Below the pieces are notes generated by a model, which made no database searches, was not told the origin of the DNA, and saw only the letters and a program-made list of their open reading frames with translations. Shown here piece by piece: positions 12,991 to 23,793 of a stretch of DNA of 55,845 bases (position 1 is the stretch's first letter; every line of letters starts with the position of its first letter). The DNA is from Conidiobolus incongruus B7586 (Eukaryota; Entomophthoromycota; Entomophthoromycetes; Entomophthorales; Conidiobolaceae), in assembly GCA_000697335.1 (NCBI GenBank), contig JNEM01008200.1:1-55845 (forward strand), written 5' to 3'. Position numbers and translations under genes: made by a program.

Positions 12991-13834
12991 TAATCTCAAA
13001 AAATGATACAGTATCATTTTGACACTTTACAATTTAATATTTTGCTTTATAATATATATAAATATTATCCATCTCAAACTCTATAAAACTAATGTTTTTT
13101 TAAATTAAACGTAAACCAAAATCAAAGTGTTAAAAGTATTTGGATTACTTGATCAAATATATTTTATCAAAATATCATTTCTTGCTATGCAATCAGCCAA
13201 TCAAATTCATTAAACTTTACTTAAAGCTTCTGATCACAAAACTCCATCCTATCTGTCAATAAAACATTGGGTTAGTTATTTCAATTAGGGGAAATATATT
13301 TTGAAAATATATCAAAATATAGTTACTTAATATATACATTAAAAAAATTATTGAAATGTCAAATTATATATTGTCAAATTCGCTAATTTCTCCCCAAAGA
13401 TTATCGAATAAATTTCAAATATTCCATGGAACCATTGTTGAATATACAAAAAAATAGGGTTAAAATAATGTTGGGTTTTTATATTCTAACACTTGACTAA
13501 ATGTCAAAAATGAATGGTTGCAAATTAGAAAAACCTTGATCATTAAAATCCATATTGTATGCTCTTACAAAATTAAAATATTGAATGAATCTGAGATGCC
13601 TATGTATACCACAACCATAAAATAAGATATATTTTTAATTATTACCTGATTATTACCCACTAAATTTTTTATACCATAATATATTCAAAAGAAAAAATTA
13701 CTAATTATTAGTATGAATTACAATAGTGTAGTTTATCGTAAGTTATTAATTAAAGGTCGAATAATGAATATTAAGCTTTGTAAATCAATTTTATTAAGAA
13801 ACATTTTAAAATTACATTGAATATAAAAAAACTA

Positions 13835-14017
13835 GTCATTTTGCAGGACAATGCATGCAGTGATAATTTAAAACTATTCAAACACCTATTAGTTGAACAG
13901 AAGTAGTCAAAATTACTTCCTTTACCCTGCTTTCTTAATCGCAAATTGTGTGATTATAATGGTTTTGGGATTTTAAAAGCTAATTCAGAAGTTATAAATT
14001 TTGAAATTTATATAAAA
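13835..14017 (+). mobile_element. Relic of a DDE-type DNA transposase (Tc1/mariner-like DDE_3 fold)
   Basis: One frame with a single internal TAG reads VILQDNACSDNLKLFKHLL, then LLPLPCFLN and GFGILKANSE. This matches the layout of the C-terminal catalytic half of DDE_3-type transposases, in which a QDNA (second catalytic Asp) is followed about 30 residues later by LPPYSPxLNPIE and then FxxLK. The final acidic residue of the LNPIE block is not preserved (FLNRK). The rest of the transposase and any terminal inverted repeats were not found, so the element is a dead fragment. Assigned by motif order only. Confidence 0.5.
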
Positions 14018-14399
14018 TGAATTAAAAATTGTGAATATTTTCAGTGTATTAAAAAGGAACAATTTTGTGGGATGAGATAAGTGTCCAAAGAATGGTCTAA
14101 GATAATTTCCAATAATAAAGATTAATGGTTTTTTAAATATATCTATTTATCATATTTGAAATCCAATTCATAAAATTTGAAAAATGATAACTATATAATG
14201 CCCATCCTGATAAACATATTTAAAAATTAATAAATTACATAAATTATTTATTAACCTAATTATTCATTATATAAATCTTTTTTCTGATAATATATTAATA
14301 ATTCAATAAAAATTGATTAATGAAGGATTAGAAATTGAAGAAATTTTTAGAATATCAAATAGTAATAATATGAAAATGACAATAAAAATGTGTTTATTA

Positions 14400-15740
14400 T
14401 TAATGATTAAAATGTAATAAATACCAATGAGCTAACCATGTGAGCACACATCCTAAGACAACGGATCCCAACTCAATAAATACGAAATTGGCATAGGGAA
14501 ACAACTCCTGTCTGATCAGAGATCTTTGGCCTGGTACGTAACATCTCATACCCCATATCGTGCTAATAAGTGATGAGATGGAAAATACACATCCAATGTA
14601 CATCAACCTTAAAGTGGGTTTTAGGGACATATAATTCATTTTCAAAGATTCATAACTCTTGCAAGCTGTGATAGTGTTTTGAATGTGGTTGAGTTGCTTG
14701 TCAATGAAGTGCAAATTGCCTACGACTGTGAGAATGTGGTCGGAGATGTCACCTAGATACAGTTGGAGTTTTGGAGACAGTTGAAATCGGCGGTTTAATG
14801 TACGTATTAGATCTTGTTTGCCTGATATTAGTTGTGACGTTTGAATTAAATTGAATTGGAGCTTTTCTAGTTTTGTCACAGCGTCACCATTTAAGATTTC
14901 GAATTTGTGATTGGGATAAAGTTTGTGAGATTTTTTGAGGAAGATTTGTTCGTCAAGGACATCGATAGCATGCTCAAGAGAGTTGGTCAGATTCATGATT
15001 TCATCGATAATTTCGTCCAGAATGGCATATGTGATCCAGTGTGGGGTGATTTCCAGGTGTGGGGTTAGGCCAATGATGCGTTTGAGGATCTTGAGTCTGC
15101 TGGGGGCTGAAGCGTTGGTTGACAAGGTCACTACTCCATTATGGGTAATTACCACGTGCAGATAACTCGAATAATTTTCTCCTATTTCGGTTCGTGATTT
15201 GGCAGCTAGTGATTTCCAATTAGCTGAGGGCATGGTTAAGCCAAAGTAAAAGTAATGATCATATTGATGCCAATGCTCCGTCAGAGGGTATGGATTAATA
15301 AGGTGTTGATATGTAACATTAGTCAGTTTCAATAATTTAGTCAAGAACATTATCTCTTTCTCGCTCCTCCCTTGAATATCCAACCAATAAGAATGTCTAT
15401 TAAACTCTGCGATCCAATGATCACTCGATTTATTCAAAATAGATTCCAACTGATATGGATCTGATTCTGTTGAAAAACAAGTAATGCGACTGCTGTCATC
15501 CAATGATATTCTCCCTTGACTCAAAGTAGTACTAGCAGTCAATACAGACCCACTGTTAGAGTGACTCGTAACCAATTTACTTAGTTTTTTAAAATCAAAC
15601 CAACTCAAGTTTTTACTCAAAAAACTAGACACCCCATTCGACTGAATAGTATTGGTTGTGAAATGAGATAGTTTCGGTTCAATTGTATGAATACTTTCAA
15701 TATCCTCATCCTTGCACACTATAATTAGAGGCGATTTCAT
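14400..15740 (-). CDS. Divergent CorA-family divalent metal ion transporter-like protein, 446 aa
   Basis: Single-exon gene, start ATG at 15740 with no upstream in-frame rival. Family layout: an N-terminal soluble alpha/beta region (WLDIQGRSEKEI near residues 118-130), a long helical stretch of about residues 235-375 (WITYAILDEIIDEI; LGDISDHILTVVGNLHFIDKQ), then two C-terminal membrane segments, about 379-398 and 419-440. CorA proteins are pentameric channels for Mg2+ and related ions, with a GMN signature at the end of the first membrane helix. Fungal members typically read WGMN..VPGQ; here it is WGMR..VPGQ (G397 M398 R399, VPGQ 402-405), so the Asn is replaced by Arg. GMN substitutions generally abolish Mg2+ transport in studied CorA proteins, so this member may have altered selectivity or another role. 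Family call secure, substrate unknown. Confidence 0.87.
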   Translation of the reverse strand: MKSPLIIVCKDEDIESIHTIEPKLSHFTTNTIQSNGVSSFLSKNLSWFDFKKLSKLVTSHSNSGSVLTASTTLSQGRISLDDSSRITCFSTESDPYQLESILNKSSDHWIAEFNRHSYWLDIQGRSEKEIMFLTKLLKLTNVTYQHLINPYPLTEHWHQYDHYFYFGLTMPSANWKSLAAKSRTEIGENYSSYLHVVITHNGVVTLSTNASAPSRLKILKRIIGLTPHLEITPHWITYAILDEIIDEIMNLTNSLEHAIDVLDEQIFLKKSHKLYPNHKFEILNGDAVTKLEKLQFNLIQTSQLISGKQDLIRTLNRRFQLSPKLQLYLGDISDHILTVVGNLHFIDKQLNHIQNTITACKSYESLKMNYMSLKPTLRLMYIGCVFSISSLISTIWGMRCYVPGQRSLIRQELFPYANFVFIELGSVVLGCVLTWLAHWYLLHFNH

Positions 15741-17224
15741 TTTTATGATATTTTTTGATGTTGACGTATATTTATATCTTTAAGATTGAACTAAGAGATT
15801 TCCTTTTCAAGTATTATTTCGTGGGGTAATTAGTCATTGAATTAGAATTTAAAAGTAAAAATATAATTATAGTTAATTTGTTTAGATAATAATCTAGAAA
15901 ATATGGAAATTTCTAAGTGATTATAACTGTTTATTTGGTTGAATTTTAATGAAAATTTTTAGTAGGATTAAAATACTTGGCATTAAGTGTTCAAATTAGA
16001 CTATTATTTGAATCTTATACTAAGAATTAATTTTGAATTATTACAGGTTAAACATTAAGAATAAAATATTATTAAACCAGCACTTCATTAATAAAACTTT
16101 TTAAATTAATATCAATTTTGAATCATCTATATTATTTCAAACTGTGTTTTCAAATTTTGCGTTGAATTATTTATTTTACTAAGCACAGGACTTGAGCTAA
16201 GTTTATAATAAATATCTACTTAGAAATATTATACAAAATTATCCAGTTTGAATAATTAATTATTTCAAAATTTTACTTATAGAAATTCAAATCAAAAACC
16301 AAAAAATTGCAAATATTAAATTTTATCATAATAAATTCAATTGAAACCTTCAATTGCTGTCTAATGATGGAGAATAATCTTGTCCATCACTCAAGGAACT
16401 CTAACATTTGCACTAATGCAAGAAGTCACATTGGAAGTACCTCATTTTATGAATTATTTCAACTTATTACTTTCTGTCTGAAGTTATTCATAGCCACCTA
16501 AACTCAACAATTGAAACTCATATAAGATTATCACAATCTAATTAATAAACATCTCTTTTTTATCTTTCTATCTTCATTTTCAAAAGTATCCAGTCTCTAA
16601 GTTTTTCTCATAACACTCACAAAAGTATTAAGTTGTAACAAGTGTGAGATATTCACTTTATTTGAAGAACCCAATTTGCAGTAAGCTATTTTCACCTAAT
16701 TTGGTGAATCCCCTTAATTTCCCTTAACTTTGTGGTAATCTATTGTTTACCACTGGTGATTTCCTGTTTAAGCCCTAAAGTCTATTTCCTCCCACATTTA
16801 CAGCTGTCACTAACAAAACAACACAATTTAGTTTGTTCAAATTTACTTTATTCTTTAAAACTTTGAACTAAATGTTTACAACCACCAATATTTATATAAA
16901 ATTTTTAAATTATCAGTTAAATAATAAAAAAAGTGAATGTCAATTAATATTTTTATCTGTTATTATTGATTTCATTTATTGAAAAATTTTATGATATTAA
17001 TAAATATTTTAATAGATAATAAATCAATATAACAATGAACTTTTTTAAATATAAAAATAGATGTTAAGTATTTTATAAAATTTATTCATATTTTCAATTT
17101 TATTTTTTAATATAATATTTAAGTTGAAAATAGATTATTTTTAGTTGCTATATATATATATATATATATAAAGTTTTTACTTCAAAAAGTTTCAATTTGA
17201 GCAATTTCCATCATACATAATGAC
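15741..17224. other. Intergenic region with a less A+T-rich tract
   Basis: No supported gene. About 16330-16830 has more C and G than its surroundings and includes a 64-codon open frame (16307-16501) without recognisable features. It may be the remnant of a gene or repeat. The rest is A+T-rich. Confidence 0.35.
17149..17171. repeat. (TA)n microsatellite
   Basis: Uninterrupted TA run of about 22 bases just downstream of the dead transporter gene. Confidence 0.85.
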
Positions 17225-18461
17225 CAATGAACAACTTATTAAACTCACAATACCATTGTAGAGAATTGCAATCAAAAAATTTGTACTTGATCTGAAGATG
17301 AGGCGGTTTTTAAAATCGCTGTAACAATAGGTGATCCCAGTAAGAAACTGATAGATAAACTGAAATAAAGGGGCCCATTCACTAGGGATTGATTCTCAAC
17401 CTCAAAGATTTGAGCTGATAGAATAGGTAAGAATATAAAGAGACCACTCGAATTAGCTCCATAAATGAGTGTAAAGGCCATTAATGGAACGAAGGTTGTG
17501 AAAATGACCAAATTAAAAAACAAAACAATAACACAACAATAAAAGACGCAGTGGTAGCATTCACATTACCAGCAAAATCACCTATATGACTTAGCGAAAT
17601 ATGATCAACTCCTGATTCGAAGTTGAACGTTCCTACTAAGAGGAAAAATTAGGAGAATGAAATGCCATAGTAGCTACATTACAATGGAATGATAAAATAA
17701 GGAACCCAGTATGGGAAAGGGATGAAAAAACCCATACAAAATAGTAAGATGAATTCAATATTTACAATAAATTGAGAATTAATACATTTTTTTGTATTCA
17801 ATGGGCGCGGTTTTACTCTTGATAAATACCACCCATATCATTGATAATGTGAAACAAATCAGACTAAAATTCGAAGTGTCCATTGAAATCCTAGCTAATG
17901 AATCAGATATTGAGCTAGGGGGCCAAATGCAACACCTCCAAGCCCTTCACCATTGACAGTTGTATAAATAGCTGAGCTAAGACGACACAAAAACCAGTGG
18001 GAAGGTGCATAGATAGCTGGAAAGAAGATCAAACTACTACCAATACCCAACAATAATGACTGAGCGACAAACAGATGCCAAACCTAGGTAATAAATGAAT
18101 CCAGTAATAGACCAAAAGCAAACACAGCACCACTTAAAATCAAGCAGATCTTATAAGGAAGGAAATCAGGCAATCTAGCGCCAACCATCCCAAAAAAGAA
18201 AATACAAAGTCCCATACTCTCTACAGAACTCAGAACCGAAGGACTAGCCGATTGAAATATGAATTGATACTCATTTAAAAACACACTATAGGCACAATAA
18301 GTACTGAAAAGTACAAAAATCACCAAAAACATAGTAAAAACTATAATCCAAGCATACAGAGCTTTAACCTGGTCAGGATTCGCATTGCTATTCACACTCT
18401 TTTCACTTTGTCTTAACTGTTGATTAAATTACCGGCTTAAGGATTGATTAGTTACGGACAT
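17225..18461 (-). pseudogene. Dead copy of the MCT-like MFS transporter gene
   Basis: Colinear over its whole length with the intact transporter genes at 22480 and 25763. From its start region (ATG at 18459-18461) pieces read LYAWIIVFTMFLVIFVLF, then VGARLPDFLPYKICLIL, and near the 3' end TLIYGANSSGLFIFLPILS and NQSLVNGPLYFSLSIS. The frame is broken by an early in-frame TAA about ten codons in, by further stops, and by several frameshifts in the middle (about 17530-18080). The surviving C-terminal half is closer to the 22480 gene (VENQSLVNGPLYFSL) than to the 25763 gene. It is opposite in strand to the 22480 gene, 4 kb away. A formerly functional paralogue, now decayed. Confidence 0.9.
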
Positions 18462-20142
18462 GAAGAAATTTAATCCAGCCTTTAAAACTTAGACACATAC
18501 AACTATAATTTAAAATATATCAAGATTTGAAGTCTTTATATACTCAACAATTGCTGAATTGGTCATCAACAGAATTTGGAATAGCCTCTCAATCTACCAT
18601 GAAATTCAGTTTTAATTTTTTGATTAATGTTTGATAAATATTTGATTAACGATAAAACACGTATAAATAATTCAAAAATTAGTGATAATTATTTAAATAA
18701 GAGGGTCATCATTGGGCCTTTAATTGATTTTGAGGTTGAAATTTGATGATCCTAAGGTTGATAAAATAATCTCAAAAAAATTTAGAATATAATCATATGG
18801 GGGATTACTATATTATTTTCCAAGGTATAAAACAATATCCTCTAATGAATAAAAATAGCATTATTCAACTCCTTTGTTAATATCTTTATCAAAATCCGGA
18901 CCAAAATTTTATGCAAGCGATCATTAACTCACCTCAACAATATAAAAAATTCAAACGAAGATTTAATTGAATAGGTAACATGCTTAAATTATTTTGGTGT
19001 GAGTATAAATTCATTAAATTCTGTAAAGTATCACAAATTTTAGTGAAATAAAAATTATTGATATGAAATCAAAATTGAGAATTTAGTTATTTAGAGAGAT
19101 TTTTAAATTACAAAGTATGAGGAATATCAATGAATTTGGTTTATATTATTAAAATATATTCCTTTTTAATATAATGTTATATTAATTAGTCTTTAATGTC
19201 TGTGCAATTCCAATCACCACAACATTAATAATTAATGAATACTCACTATCTATTTGCTATTTCTCAAACCATTCTAACTTTGAATTCAGCAATTAACAAT
19301 GTTGTAATGAATGAAGCAAATATGTACTTGAGATAATTAATCAATTAAGGTAAAAGGATCATATGAACGCGGCAGCTATGGGCACTTGTATTGAGGTTGT
19401 TATTAATATGAGCCAGTATTAATATAAATACATTTTATGATTTAGAATGGATATTTGCTATATTGTTATTTATCTTATTCAAACATAATTTTAAGGTATT
19501 TGAATTGCGCTAAATATCAAAATTTTCAAACTCATTATTTATAAAAGAATTTCAAATTATCACAATCAACACTCCAGGAATCTCCAAATTATATTTTTAA
19601 TAAAACTTAAAAGGATCAAAGAGCTTACCAATAGATAAATGATCAACCATCACAGGAATTCTACCATCTTAACGAGCATCATATATATTTATATCTTTTT
19701 GTGAGTATATGTTTTGCAATGATTTGATATCAATATGATAAATGAGTTGAATTGTAACTCCGCTCCCAATATTTGTTATACGATTTTATAATATTAAAAA
19801 TAATACTCAGATTGAAATGCAATCCATTTTTACCAGAAAATATTAAGTCAAATATTAATCACTGTAAATTATATATTTTCTTAGTTAATTTTTGGGATCA
19901 AAAAAATTAAAAAAAAATAAAATTATGTTCCTTTATCACCAAGTATTCAGTTAAATGAAAAATGTAGGCGGAGTACTGAATAAATCTAAATATAAAAAAA
20001 TTTATAGAGAATTTATAAAAATTGTAATTTAACTATGATTATCAGAGTATAATGTTCAAATTGAAAAAATTTTCAAAATTGGATATAGAGATATTTCATT
20101 AGGTATATATGAATGTATCTTGTAAGTCGCGAGTTTGAATAA
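18462..20142. other. Intergenic region with small gene-like scraps
   Basis: No complete gene. Around 19610-19690 on the minus strand a short frame reads DGRIPVMVDHLSIG and ends at a good GTAAGC donor; a TAA lies just before it. Around 19364-19423 on the plus strand a short ATG frame begins MNAAAMGTC. Both have coding-like composition, lead nowhere, and are most likely relics of decayed genes. Confidence 0.35.
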
Positions 20143-20226
20143 TCAACTATCGTTTGGTAAGTAGAACGGGAGACTGTATTTTAATCTGTAATCTCTAGCT
20201 CATTGGCCTAATTCCGGTTAGTTAGA
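20143..20226 (+). pseudogene. tRNA-Tyr pseudogene with intron remnant
   Basis: Aligns end to end with the intact tRNA-Tyr at 31366-31449. The anticodon arm and intron region (GGGAGACTGTA, TTTAA.CTGTAATCTCTAG) and the T-arm side (TAATTCCGGTT) are well kept. The D stem is disrupted (GCTC missing, GAGC altered to GAAC), the T stem is broken, and the acceptor stem has several mismatches. It retains the 11-nt intron, so it arose by DNA duplication and not from a processed RNA. Confidence 0.88.
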
Positions 20227-21036
20227 TAGTTTTCTAAATAATTTTTGCTTTCGATTTTTTCTACATCCACACATTATAATATTTATATATATTCTTTCAT
20301 TAAGTTTGACCCTTTGCTCCTATTTATTATTCATTTTATGATGATATATTAAGTTTTAATAATTTTGTTTTATAATAACTTGCTTACTCTTTCGAATATT
20401 TCAACCTATTTTTATATCTATTATCAATTCAAATTTAATAAATATAAAAATATCGATAAAAGTTATGTCAATATTCTATATAAACATGAAATATAAAAGT
20501 AAACATCTATGATTTTTCAAACTTTATTTTAAATTACATAGAATTTGCTGGAAAGATTTCATATAATATTGAATAATTTGTTAATAAATAATAAATCTTT
20601 TTAAATTTGAAATTTTGCCAAAGTTATTATTTGAATAGTAAAATAAAAAATAATTCATTACCAAACTTATCAATGAATAAATAGTTTTGTAAATATTAAA
20701 TATGAAGCAATAAAAATTAAAGATTTTCAAATTTTGCCGATATTTATTATTGAGCTTAAATCACATATATGAGTATTAAAATTATATTATTGCGATGAGC
20801 AGGTTATAATCAAATGAATATACGAAAATAATATTAGTATTGATTACAATATCTGAGTAAATTTATATTTATATAAAATAGTTTGAATAAAAATTCACTA
20901 CACTACTTTCAATATTTAAAATGTACACATTTCTCTTTGTTCAAATCTTATTTAGAAATATCAGATTTAGACTTATATATTCATTTTTTCATAAATTATT
21001 CAATTTTCTTAAAAATACTAGTGTAACATTTCAAAA

Positions 21037-21245
21037 TTAAGCGTCCATCTTGATTCAATAGTTAAGCCAATACTATTTGTCAGTCGATAATTAAAGGATA
21101 CTCTGTTAGTAAATCATTAGCAGAATCAACTATTTAAATAAGTGTATTAATTAATATTTTACTAAATCGTATAAAGAGTACTTTTCTAACAACCATCTTT
21201 ATTGAAAAAACTTATAAAATACCACACTAGAATTAATCCAATTGA
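21037..21245. repeat. Dispersed decayed repeat, copy D
   Basis: Colinear with about 3505-3850 of copy A, with deletions: CAATAGTTAAGCCAATACTA, GATAATTAAAGGATACT, AGAATCAACTATTTAA, TTTTCTAACAACCATCTTTATT, AACTTATAAA. It shows that the repeat unit extends beyond the block shared by copies A, B and C. Confidence 0.6.
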
Positions 21246-21420
21246 ACTTTATCACATTTATTAATTTTATTTTATATTACAATACAATACTACAAAGGTT
21301 GAAACAATAACGATTGAACATTTTAGAAAAAATTTAATTTGATATTTATTTGGATGATGATATTCCTAGTTTAAATGTTATAAAGAACCATCATCAGTAT
21401 TGCAATTGCATAATATTGAA

Positions 21421-21440
21421 TATATATATATATATATATA
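21421..21440. repeat. (TA)10 microsatellite
   Basis: Ten uninterrupted TA units in intergenic DNA. Confidence 0.85.
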
Positions 21441-22479
21441 TCATTTTACAATTCTAAGTTCGTTTAATTATTTCGACGTACCAATCAATTATTATTCAAA
21501 ATAATTACAATATCAATTTCATAAATATACCAATAAATTGTACTTGAACTTGAATTATCATATTGTTCCTTTGGTGTTAAGTAACAGAATTCAGGTTATA
21601 CTATAATATTGATTAAATAATATTCTGAAATTAACCAATCCTTAATCTAGATTCACTTTAATCAGATAATTGCTTATCTAATATGATCATCTGATATAAT
21701 TGATAGTGGAAATTTTGTTATGATTAGTATTGAAATTGTGAATTATACCTGATAAATTATCCATTATTATTCTAAATAAGCTTTTAACTCAATTTGATCA
21801 ACAAAAATATTTGAGATGTAATCAATGGTTTGAATAAAAACATCATGAATTGATAATACATAATAATATGATTATAGTGATAATCTACAAAATTATTGAA
21901 TATATTATTATACTGAATATTAAATATAATAAAAATTGGAAATATATCAAAATAATTTATTGTAATTTCAGGTAATTCGACTTTTTGCTGTGATTATTAA
22001 TATACTAATAATCTGATAAGTGCAAAGTAAACAACATCGTCCCGACAGAATCATTTATAATACTATAAGAAGTACCGATAAATTGCTAAATCAATAGATC
22101 CTTTATTAAATATTATTTTCATACACTTTTATGGTATAAATGATATTGGTAGTATTGTCAAGGTATTAGTAATCGGCTTGTGACTATATAACGCCCCGAC
22201 TTAATTCAATTTTCCCCACTCATGACATGCTCTTTCCCAGTGTCAATATTGAGCATCTCTACTTTAATAAACTATTTAGCTCTTATGGTAATGAAATTGT
22301 TAAATTTTATATTGATTCTCTGCTTATAGGAATACAATGGTTGTATTTATTTTACGCTTTTAATCTATTATTACTATAGATCCCGACTTTGTTAAGTCAA
22401 AGCTATTATATATCCGTTGATGAATTGTTGCTTGGTTGTATAAATTCAAACTGATTCTCTCCCTTAATACCATTATATT

Positions 22480-23793
22480 ATGTTGAAATATTCAATATTC
22501 AAGATGAATAATATTCAAACTGAGCAAAATTTCGAATCCCCTCCAAATGAGAGCGAACAATCAACCCATTTTGAAATCATTGATCCCAAAGAAGAAGAAC
22601 CCCTATATGGTTGGATAGTTGTACTGGGCACTTTTCTAGTAACCTTTGTCCTCTTCGGAATTTATGGATCTTACGGGGTATTTTTAAACCAATATCAAAC
22701 CATATTTCCATCTACTTCAGCTTCTGTACTCTCATTTGTTGGTAGTACAGGGCCTGCCATTTTCTTTTTTCTTGGAATCATTTCTGCAAGATTGCCAGAC
22801 TTTATTCATTATAAAATCTGTTTGACAATGGGGTCTTTAATATTTTCTTTGGGATTGCTATTGGCTTCTTTTGCAATCCATGTTTGGCATCTTTTTGTTA
22901 CTCAATCTCTATTACTTGGCCTTGGCAGTAGTTTGATATTTTTTCCTTCTATTTCAGCACCCTCTCAATGGTTTACTAAGCGTCGTGGCCTTGCCATTGG
23001 TTTGGGCGTGAGTGGCGCAGGGTTCGGAGGCCTTGCATTTGGACCAATTACTCAAATTCTCATTGATCATATACAATTTCGATGGGCTTTGAGAGTATTA
23101 AGTCTAATTTGTCTCGTATTATCCATGACAGCTGCAATAATCATCAAACGTAAGCCTAATCCAAACAAATCCAAACAACTATTCAATTTTGAATTAATTA
23201 AGAATGTCAAATTTTTATTATTGTTTTTAATGGGATTCTTTATTTCTTTCGCCTATTGGATTCCATTCTTTTTAATTCCTTTATATTGCAATTATTACCA
23301 TATTCCTCCATCTCAATCTTCCCTCTTGGTCGGTTTAATCAATTTGGGATCTGCCATTGGTCGTATCCTACTAGGAAGAATTGCTGATCGTGTTGGAAAT
23401 ATCAATGTGACTATTGGTACATTCTTACTCATGGCGGTTTCTTGCTTTTTCATTTGGTCCTTTTCTACAACTTTCCCATCTTTAGTAGTGTTTACCTTAA
23501 TTTATGGTGCTAGTTCAAGTGGCCTCTTTGTATTCTTACCTATTCTGTCAGCTCAAATTTTTGGGGTTGAAAATCAATCCCTAGTGAATGGGCCCCTTTA
23601 TTTCAGTTTATGTATCAGTTTCTTACTTGGATCACCTATTGCAACCACAATTCTGAAAGCAGCATCACTTTCAGATCGTATTCAAAATTTTTTACCCTCT
23701 ATTATTTATACAGGATTATTGAGCCTAATTGGAGTCAGTTTTATATTGATATTGAGAATTAAATTGGTTAAATTTAAATTGATCAAAATCTAA
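22480..23793 (+). CDS. MCT-like (SLC16-type) major facilitator transporter, 437 aa
   Basis: Twelve-span MFS transporter of the fungal monocarboxylate-transporter-homologue group. After a polar cytosolic N-terminus the first span opens with YGWIVVLGTFLVTF and the GIYGSYGVF motif of the group. QWFTKRRGLAIG and SGAGFGGLAFGP mark the loop and helix around spans 4-5, and GRILLGRIADRVGN the loop after span 8. Length and motif order are normal. The first ATG is at 22480, but a second at 22504 would give 429 aa, closer to the paralogue's 431, so it may be the true start. No intron. It is about two-thirds identical by eye to the 25763 gene, which points toward it (convergent, 2 kb apart). Fungal relatives carry varied substrates (the yeast set includes a riboflavin carrier), so no substrate is assigned. 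Confidence 0.93.
   Translation: MLKYSIFKMNNIQTEQNFESPPNESEQSTHFEIIDPKEEEPLYGWIVVLGTFLVTFVLFGIYGSYGVFLNQYQTIFPSTSASVLSFVGSTGPAIFFFLGIISARLPDFIHYKICLTMGSLIFSLGLLLASFAIHVWHLFVTQSLLLGLGSSLIFFPSISAPSQWFTKRRGLAIGLGVSGAGFGGLAFGPITQILIDHIQFRWALRVLSLICLVLSMTAAIIIKRKPNPNKSKQLFNFELIKNVKFLLLFLMGFFISFAYWIPFFLIPLYCNYYHIPPSQSSLLVGLINLGSAIGRILLGRIADRVGNINVTIGTFLLMAVSCFFIWSFSTTFPSLVVFTLIYGASSSGLFVFLPILSAQIFGVENQSLVNGPLYFSLCISFLLGSPIATTILKAASLSDRIQNFLPSIIYTGLLSLIGVSFILILRIKLVKFKLIKI

Larger units (their letters stand above)
20227..22479. other. Intergenic region upstream of the plus-strand transporter gene
   Basis: No gene seen. It contains repeat copy D and a (TA)10 run, listed separately, and the 5' region of the transporter gene at 22480. 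No promoter element is clear enough to call. Confidence 0.4.

Noticed and set aside
14935-15165. Plus-strand ORF opposite the CorA-like gene
   Set aside because: Antisense shadow of a strongly supported coding region.
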